From assembly GCF_001665625.1 (NCBI RefSeq), contig NZ_LZSY01000205.1, forward strand, positions 1 through 64,000: a stretch of 64,000 bases of DNA, written 5' to 3'. A program made the position numbers and the translations under genes. Position 1 is the stretch's first letter; the number at the start of each line of letters is the position of its first letter. Shown piece by piece: positions 58,877 to 64,000 of this stretch. A model generated the notes under the pieces. It was given only the letters and a program-made list of their open reading frames with translations. It was not told the DNA's origin and did no database searches. Source of the stretch: Mycolicibacterium peregrinum (GTDB taxonomy: Bacteria > Actinomycetota > Actinomycetes > Mycobacteriales > Mycobacteriaceae).

Positions 58877-60099
58877 TTGGCGGCCAAAAGCAGATACTGT
58901 GCCGCGGCCATGTGATGCACGTCCTGAAGCCGGGGCCCGTAGACCACGAATGTGTGTTGGTCGGACGCACCCGCGCATGCAAATTTGTCGTTGTCGGTCA
59001 AGTGATAACAGGTGCTATCAGGCAGATTCGGCACAGCATCGGCCGGAGCGTGCGGTCCAGTTTCAGTTTCTGAGAACCGCGTCGCCAACGCCTTGGCCGC
59101 CGCGGCGTCGCGTGTGCGAAACACCGTGCCATCGGCAACGACCTTCAGATCCGCTCCGGCATCGGAATATGCCTTGTGCGCGGCGATTGGATTGGGCTCT
59201 TCATGAAGCATCGCCCGCGTGCCCAACGTCGCATTGTTGACGAAGGTCTCCCCTTTCGGCCCCACCGGCAGCGTGCGGGCAAGCAACCCACTGGGGTCCT
59301 TGGGAAGGTTGGGCAGATCCGCGGCCGCAGTTGGGGTAAAACCCGCAATCGCGGGGATCTGCAGGTCGAGCGTACGGGCGACCAGAGAAACCGCATCCGC
59401 CATGTCCGCGGTGGTTTGTGCGCGCTGGAACAACACGAACGGACCGTGGGCGGTAAATGATTCCACCATGTTCCATGGGCGATCGCCGGTCTCAGGCAGT
59501 TCCGCCGTGGACGCCACAGCGAACGCATCGTCGTGGCCTGGGATCGGCACAATCGCCGTCCCCGTAGTGGATTCGTACTGACCAGCCAAATCGAGCAACC
59601 GCTGCGGCATATCGTGGGCGGCTGCGCTGGCCGCCTGCGGATCTTGCATCTCCAGCACAACATTGTTGAGCATCCGCTGGTTGTCGAGCTTGCGGTTGGA
59701 CGCATACCCCGTGACCATCTTGGGCTGGCCGACCTCAGCTGCCCGCTTGTCCATGACCACCTGGAGTCGCTCCGGAAGAATCGGGCTTCCCCCGTAGGCG
59801 AAGCCGAGCCCGGCGATCTGGTTGATAGCCTCGTCGACCTCCCAGGGGCCCACCACGGCATCCGCCAGCCGATTGGCCTCCAGAACCGCCGCATGCTGTC
59901 GGCCACCCCCGTTGCCCATCGGTGGCAACGGCTTGGTGGGGTAATTCGCCGGATCCAGAGCGCCGGCATCAACGCCGGCAGGGGCGGGCGCGGACTGAGC
60001 CGGGCTGGCCTGCGCATCGTCGGCGGCCTCCCGCGTGCAGCCCGTACCCGCGGCAGCGACGGCCATCGCGGTCAGCGCTGCACCCACAAACTTGATCAT
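58873..60099 (-). CDS. Lipoprotein of the kinase operon (DUF7373-like), copy 1
   Basis: From ATG 60099 the product is 408 residues with lipobox AAAGTGC. It is a paralogue of the next gene: GALDPANYPTKPLPP, VVGPWEVDEAINQIAGLG, VTGYASNRK, FTAHGPFVLFQRAQ, VARTLDLQIPAIAGF and VFRTRDAAAAKALATRF correspond to segments of copy 2. The pair arose by tandem duplication and is well diverged. Its ATG overlaps the FHA-HTH stop by four bases, so the regulator, two lipoproteins and kinase form one operon. Confidence 0.8.
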   Translation of the reverse strand: MIKFVGAALTAMAVAAAGTGCTREAADDAQASPAQSAPAPAGVDAGALDPANYPTKPLPPMGNGGGRQHAAVLEANRLADAVVGPWEVDEAINQIAGLGFAYGGSPILPERLQVVMDKRAAEVGQPKMVTGYASNRKLDNQRMLNNVVLEMQDPQAASAAAHDMPQRLLDLAGQYESTTGTAIVPIPGHDDAFAVASTAELPETGDRPWNMVESFTAHGPFVLFQRAQTTADMADAVSLVARTLDLQIPAIAGFTPTAAADLPNLPKDPSGLLARTLPVGPKGETFVNNATLGTRAMLHEEPNPIAAHKAYSDAGADLKVVADGTVFRTRDAAAAKALATRFSETETGPHAPADAVPNLPDSTCYHLTDNDKFACAGASDQHTFVVYGPRLQDVHHMAAAQYLLLAAK

Positions 60100-61253
60100 C
60101 CAGCAGTCCTTTTCCCCGTGTCGTTCCCCAGCGCTGCGATAAACCGCTGCAGCGCATCCCAAACTCTCTCGTCCTGCACGGACCCAGCTTCGGCTTGCCT
60201 GACCTCTTCAGCGCTCACCCCCGCCGTTACCGCGGCCTCAGCGATGCTCAGTTCGGCGTTGCGCCGGGCCGCGAACACGCGCTGGCCCAGCGTCGCATGA
60301 GGCGACTCAGCGGCCTTCAACATCAAGTTGCGGCGCAGACGGCGAATCTCCCCGAGATCTCGAACCATCTCCACCGACGTGCCCGAAGCGCTCACCATCA
60401 CCGGCTCCAAACGCGCCAATCCCTCAGTGATCTTCTCGACCCGCGCCGGATAGTCCCGGTGCGTCGAGTCCGGCAATGCCGCGATCTGGTTGCGGATACT
60501 GTCCATCGCAATCCCGACCGTCTCCGACACCAGCGTGACCTCAACCGTGGCGGTGCCCTCGCCGTCGCGGTCCATGCGCAGCCACTGGGTGGGCTCCTCA
60601 CTGGCCGGGACGGCCGACGCCACGGGCGCCAATTCAGCGACCGGAGCCGACGTCACTTGCTCGCCGAACGTCCCCATACGCAACTGCTGACGGACACGTC
60701 GCCGCAACTGCTCGATATGGCCCTCCGGCCACTGCAGGACTGTCTCCAGCGACCGCTCCGTCTTGGCACGCGGTTGACTGCGGCCTTTCTCCACGCTGAT
60801 CAGAGCGCCAGCGTTCACCACACCGTCCTCAGCTAGAAAGCGCTGGGTCAGCGCGAGCTCTTTGCGCCGCCGCGCGATCAGCTCACCGATAAACACATTC
60901 GCCGGATCCCGAGTCGACAACGACATCGGGATTCCTGCGGTCGGGTGACCCAACATCACGTCAATATCGTGATCGGGTGGCAGTACGAAATCATGCGCCA
61001 GCCGCTCATTGCCGATAAACACTCCGTTGCGGCCCGGCGACTGAATAATCCAATGGCCCTCGCCCACCGTCGCCACGATGTGCTCGCGCGAGATCCGATT
61101 GTCCTGAATGCGGACCTGCGCATCCACGTTCTCCGCGCGACCCACCACGACCGGCGACTGATCCCCGTTGAACGGCGCCAGATGGTCGGGCCACTTGACA
61201 GTTAGCGCGGGTACGCGAGCTCCCCTCTGGACCATCACCTCCGCAGATGCCAT
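60096..61253 (-). CDS. FHA-HTH regulator (second copy), first gene of the kinase operon
   Basis: ATG 61253 gives 385 residues; a GTG two codons earlier is possible. Residues 35-110 are an FHA domain (VVVGRAENVDAQVRIQDNRISREHIVATV, SPGRNGVFIGNERL). Residues 120-185 are a Cro-type HTH (IGELIARRRKELALTQRFLAEDGVVNAGALISVEKGRSQPRA), and residues 325-375 look like a second one (TLGQRVFAARRNAELSIAEAAVTAGVSAEEVRQAEAGS). The protein is soluble. It should bind DNA under control of a phosphothreonine signal, probably made by the kinase at the operon's other end. The motif AAACCGTAGCG lies 12 bases before the start. Confidence 0.85.
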   Translation of the reverse strand: MASAEVMVQRGARVPALTVKWPDHLAPFNGDQSPVVVGRAENVDAQVRIQDNRISREHIVATVGEGHWIIQSPGRNGVFIGNERLAHDFVLPPDHDIDVMLGHPTAGIPMSLSTRDPANVFIGELIARRRKELALTQRFLAEDGVVNAGALISVEKGRSQPRAKTERSLETVLQWPEGHIEQLRRRVRQQLRMGTFGEQVTSAPVAELAPVASAVPASEEPTQWLRMDRDGEGTATVEVTLVSETVGIAMDSIRNQIAALPDSTHRDYPARVEKITEGLARLEPVMVSASGTSVEMVRDLGEIRRLRRNLMLKAAESPHATLGQRVFAARRNAELSIAEAAVTAGVSAEEVRQAEAGSVQDERVWDALQRFIAALGNDTGKRTAG

Positions 61254-61264
61254 TGCCACATCAT

Positions 61265-61301
61265 AAACCGTAGCGGTGCTACGGGTTGCTCGCTACACTT
61301 T
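61265..61301. promoter_or_regulatory. GTAGCG motif sites between divergent FHA-HTH and membrane protein genes
   Basis: AAACCGTAGCG at 61265 with GCTACGGGTT at 61278 forms a palindrome; CGCTACACTTT follows at 61291. A further AACGTAGCG is at 61384. The sites sit right at the FHA-HTH start and can control both directions. Confidence 0.7.
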
Positions 61302-61434
61302 CTCGGCGCTCGGACTTTTCCAGCGGGCCAGGCCAGCTAACGCTGCGCAAAACTGGTGCGCCAACTGTCCCCAGATAGGACGTAACGTAGCGCCGAGCCC
61401 GTTTTGACCATTTGACGTGAGGAACGCTGAGACT

Positions 61435-62631
61435 ATGGCCGCGCAAGATCCGGCTTCGGGGGATGTCTCGATCCCTGCAGACGCCGACCCAGATAAGACC
61501 CGCATCGTCACCCCGGGTGACGAACCAGACGCTTCCGCCTCCCGACCCGAGCCCGGGATGGCGACAGAGATTGTTACCTCGGCGCCCTCGGCATTCGACC
61601 TCGACAAGACCCAAGTCGTCACGCCACGCGACATTCCCACCTCGGCCCCCGCACCTCAGCCCCAACAAGGTCGCCCGGGCCCAAGTCAGCCAGCACCGCC
61701 ACCGCGCACCCCCGTCGTGCCACCACCACCCACCGCGCCGGCGGCGATGCCTCGGCATAGGCCCGTACCGGATACCCGCCCGGCCACGCCGCCCGAACAG
61801 CAGAATCCTTTCCCCGCGCCGCCGCCCTTCGGGGCGCCGCCACAAGGGCAGCCCACCCACTACGCAGGGCCCACTCCCCCTCCGCCGGTGCCATCTCAGC
61901 CGCTCTTCAACCCAGCATCGCAACCGCCGCCGTTCGGAGCCCCCCAGCAGGGGCAGATGCCTCAGTACGGCGCCCCGACTCCTCCCACACCCGGGTTCAA
62001 CGGGCCACCCGCCGGAGGGCCCCCGGCCGGCGGCGCCCCGGGATACGGGCAGCCGCCCGGGCCCGGCGGGCATCCAAACATGCCGCCCAACCCGCAGCTC
62101 CCCTACTCGGCCAACGGTGCCCAGAGCCCCATGGAAGCAGCCAATGCGCTGCTAGCCAAAGGGAATTCGTTCATCACGCAACTCATGTCGCGCGGTATCC
62201 GCGGCGAACTGATCCGCCAACCCTGGTTCCAAGGCTTCCGCCAAACCCCTCAGCAATCCGACCAGTTCGTCTACATTTCCTACGCGGTCGGCATCGTCCT
62301 CACCCTCGTGCTGGGACTCATGGGACCAATCGGGACCATTCTGGCGTTGGGCGTCGGAATTGGCTTGTGCTACATGTACTTTGCCCTCGGAACTAAGAAG
62401 GCCCATCAGGCGATAGCCTATGCCGTATGTGGCGTTGGCGTCGTTCTGTCGATCCTGAGCCTCATTCTGTCGGCCGCAGCACTCATGGACCTGATGTCGC
62501 TACGCTACTCGACCGGCAGCGCGATGCTGATGATCATCATTGGTATGGGAGTCACCCTGGTCGCCGGCGTGGTCCTGGCGATCATCGGCCTACAGGTCCA
62601 CCGTGGCATTCAACGTTTGGATCGCCGCTAA
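61435..62631 (+). CDS. Pro-rich membrane protein with two DKT[RQ]xVTP motifs
   Basis: From ATG 61435 (GTGAGGA in front) the product is 398 residues. The N-terminal part has two near-identical motifs, DKTRIVTPGD near residue 21 and DKTQVVTPRD near residue 60, each with Thr in a basic-hydrophobic context. A long Pro/Gly/Gln-rich region (70-230) follows, then an EAANALLAKGNSFITQLMSRGIRGELIRQPWFQGFRQTP segment and four helices (including VSYAVGIVLTLVLGLMGPIGTILALGVGIGLCYMYFAL-type). The two Thr motifs are good FHA-docking candidates once phosphorylated. The gene is divergent from the FHA-HTH regulator and shares its operator sites. Confidence 0.75.
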   Translation: MAAQDPASGDVSIPADADPDKTRIVTPGDEPDASASRPEPGMATEIVTSAPSAFDLDKTQVVTPRDIPTSAPAPQPQQGRPGPSQPAPPPRTPVVPPPPTAPAAMPRHRPVPDTRPATPPEQQNPFPAPPPFGAPPQGQPTHYAGPTPPPPVPSQPLFNPASQPPPFGAPQQGQMPQYGAPTPPTPGFNGPPAGGPPAGGAPGYGQPPGPGGHPNMPPNPQLPYSANGAQSPMEAANALLAKGNSFITQLMSRGIRGELIRQPWFQGFRQTPQQSDQFVYISYAVGIVLTLVLGLMGPIGTILALGVGIGLCYMYFALGTKKAHQAIAYAVCGVGVVLSILSLILSAAALMDLMSLRYSTGSAMLMIIIGMGVTLVAGVVLAIIGLQVHRGIQRLDRR

Positions 62632-62696
62632 CCTCACGAAACCGGGCGCGGGCTTCCCTAAGTGGGTCGGACGGCGTCCCTGATCGCGACAAGCAG

Positions 62697-62739
62697 GCGC
62701 CCCCTGATCTGAGTTCGCAGAACGATGATCAGGGGGCGC
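62697..62739. terminator. 13-bp hairpin after the Pro-rich membrane protein gene
   Basis: GCGCCCCCTGATC and GATCAGGGGGCGC pair around a 17-base loop, followed by TCATTT. It is 66 bases after the stop and close to the end of the EccA-like pseudogene on the other strand. Confidence 0.75.
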
Positions 62740-62762
62740 TCATTTGTACAGAGCCGGGCGAG

Positions 62763-63404
62763 TCAGGTCGCTGGGCGGGCCTGGGTCAGGGCACGTCCCA
62801 TGTCATCGCTATTGACTGTCAGCACCGACGGGTCCGTATGAACGAGACGATCCAGGTCCTCAGGCAACGGCGCAGCCCGATACAAACGCCGCGCTCGCTC
62901 GCTCTTGCACGCGCCCACCACCTTTCGTGCATACCGCCCATTGCCGGCCACGTCGAGCATCGTGCCGTCGCCTGAGGGGACCGACAGAAGCTGCGTTGCC
63001 TCGGCGCGCAGAGCTTCCCATGCGGCTCCGTCGACGCCCAGCCGCTCCTTCTTGGCGATCGCCTGAGCGATCTACACAACCTCGTCCGGCGCATAGCTGG
63101 AGAACGACAGCGTGAACCCGAACCGAGACGCGAAGCCTTCATTAGCCCTGAGGAATCGGCGCATCGGCTGGACATACCCAGCGACGATCTCGACGAACTT
63201 GCCCCGGTGATCTTCCATGAATTTCAGCAGGGTGTCGATCGCTTCCTTGCCGAACGAATGCCCTTCGGTTTGTGGCACGAGGGTGTAGGCCTCGTCGATG
63301 AACAGCACTCCGCCATGCGCCTCTTCACAGACCTCCCGCATGCGGGTGGCTGTCTGGGACACATAGCCAACCACGATGTCTGACTCACAATCCGACGACG
63401 TCAT
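62763..63404 (-). pseudogene. EccA-like (ESX AAA+ ATPase) fragment with in-frame stop
   Basis: The minus strand reads DIVVGYVSQTATRMREVCEEAHGGVLFIDEAYTLV (Walker B region), MEDHRGKFVEIVAGYVQPMRRFL and NEGFASRFGFTLSFSSYAPDEVV, then TAG at 63072. The same frame goes on with IAQAIAKKERLGVDGAAWEALRAEA and KVVGACKSERARRLY to a stop at 62763. That is the C-terminal part of a CbbX/EccA AAA+ ATPase of type VII secretion. The N-terminus with Walker A is missing. Both the stop and the truncation make it inactive. Confidence 0.8.
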
Positions 63405-63679
63405 CCAACGACTGGCCGAGAAATGCCAAGGCGAACGGCATTCCGGTGACGATCACGATGGTGTCCACTAGTCAGTCAACTCCTGCATGGGTTTCCGAAC
63501 AGGCCGGACCAGCCGACCACCGAGGCGGCGAACACCGCATCAACCCAGTCTTGCCGATACTGCAGCGGGGTGCATCGCGGCACACCGTAGGGCAACCAAG
63601 ACAATTCGGCCGTCAGCGTTGCAACACCGCGCCCCGGCGGTGGCGGCGGCGGTATCGTAGTACGGTCCTGAACGCTCAG
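63405..63679. other. Gap between EccA-like fragment and IS110-type end
   Basis: I see no supported gene here. Short frames exist on both strands but none has a ribosome site or a family pattern. Confidence 0.4.
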
Positions 63680-63956
63680 GAGGTGTGCTTTCTATGATTC
63701 ATGCCGCGATCGCGCTGGCCCGTACATTAGCTGCCGCTCCTGGTGCAGTGGGGGAGAAAATTTCCGTTGCCGCAAGGGAATTCTCCCGTTCAGGATGCTC
63801 GCCCGCTGGCGCGTCCAGCGGTCTGGTTACCACCCCCTGGTGCCTGGCTCAATCCACGTTGCTGCCGCCTCTCGGGGCTGGCTTACACGCGGCTGCCGGC
63901 ACCAGGGGCATGAGCCAACGCTGCTCCAAGCAGCGCCTACCGAAAGGACGCCGAAG
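63680..63956 (+). ncRNA. Non-coding left end of an IS110-family element, candidate bridge RNA
   Basis: The 270 bases before the transposase start carry no gene but have strong self-pairing: CCCCTGGTGCC near 63836 pairs with GGCACCAGGGG near 63898, and TGGCTCA near 63847 with TGAGCCA near 63910. IS110 elements encode their bridge RNA in exactly this place. The exact ends are not known. Confidence 0.5.
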
Positions 63957-64000
63957 TTGCCTTATGCGATCGGGGTTGACTGCCACAAGAAGACCCACTG
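63957..64000 (+). CDS. IS110-family transposase, N-terminal fragment at window edge
   Basis: TTG 63957, with AAAGGA nine bases before, opens a frame reading (M)PYAIGVDCHKKTH and then runs off the window. The G-x-D-x-H-K-x-T-H pattern is the first acidic site of the DEDD RuvC-like domain of IS110 recombinases. Only 14 residues are visible, so the IS110 call depends on this motif and on the long structured leader before it. Confidence 0.65.
   Translation, partial: MPYAIGVDCHKKTH

Noticed and set aside
1..64000. tRNA or rRNA genes, including at the att sites
   Set aside because: No cloverleaf-forming region was recognised, and the att core lies in a protein-coding gene.

Overview
The window is high-GC actinobacterial DNA. 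Gene content and order point to a non-tuberculous mycobacterium (Mycolicibacterium/Mycobacterium type): PknH-type sensor domains, LprG-like lipoproteins, ESX remnants and a phiRv1/phiRv2-like integrated element. Genes at 1.3-9.4 kb (YqeY, SIMPL, a membrane protein, DUF4129, DUF4350, MoxR, DUF58, SpoIIM, RDD) and glpK at 31.3 kb follow, from memory, the order of the M. tuberculosis Rv3688c-Rv3696c block. The DNA between RDD and glpK looks like inserted accessory material. No rRNA or tRNA gene was recognised.

Layout. (1) 0-9.4 kb: a thioesterase end, small conserved genes, and a MoxR-DUF58-membrane operon. (2) 9.4-15.2 kb: TetR plus MFS exporter, a DUF1772 protein, a methyltransferase, an AraC regulator and a CPA2-type antiporter. 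(3) 15.2-28 kb: a 12.7-kb phage-like element between 20-bp att cores. It has a tyrosine integrase, a divergent excisionase/XRE switch, a DUF3987-like replication ATPase, a DUF2637 membrane protein, a 970-aa tape-measure protein and an HNH nuclease. No capsid, portal or terminase gene is present. It sits in the 3' end of a carotenoid-oxygenase gene and rebuilds that end, and it separates this gene from the antiporter that used to follow it. (4) 28-37 kb: carotenoid oxygenase, two PadR regulators, GlpK, methyltransferases, an acyltransferase and a GCS2-type ligase. (5) 37-43 kb: a decay zone with a broken ESX/WXG100-type toxin locus, a dead IS3-family element, a truncated Mrr-like nuclease, a FicA/FicT pair lacking its key residues and a frameshifted gene.

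(6) 43-62.7 kb is the most striking part: a dense phospho-signalling and envelope island. It encodes a Ser/Thr kinase whose outer domain looks like a ferric-siderophore binding protein, in a tight four-gene operon with two lipoproteins and an FHA-HTH regulator. It also has a second FHA-HTH regulator, an Rv1747-like double-FHA ABC exporter fused to a PknH-type sensor domain, three more proteins with that sensor domain, a membrane protein with two repeated DKT[RQ]xVTP motifs that could bind FHA domains, and a scramblase-like protein. A repeated motif, CGCTAC[GA]GTTT, lies in front of several of these genes and suggests a shared regulon. Inside the island is a 600-aa Cas12m-like (type V-M) CRISPR effector with no visible CRISPR array and no adaptation genes. 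(7) 62.7-64 kb: an EccA-like pseudogene and the left end of an IS110-family element, including the non-coding region where IS110 elements encode a bridge RNA.
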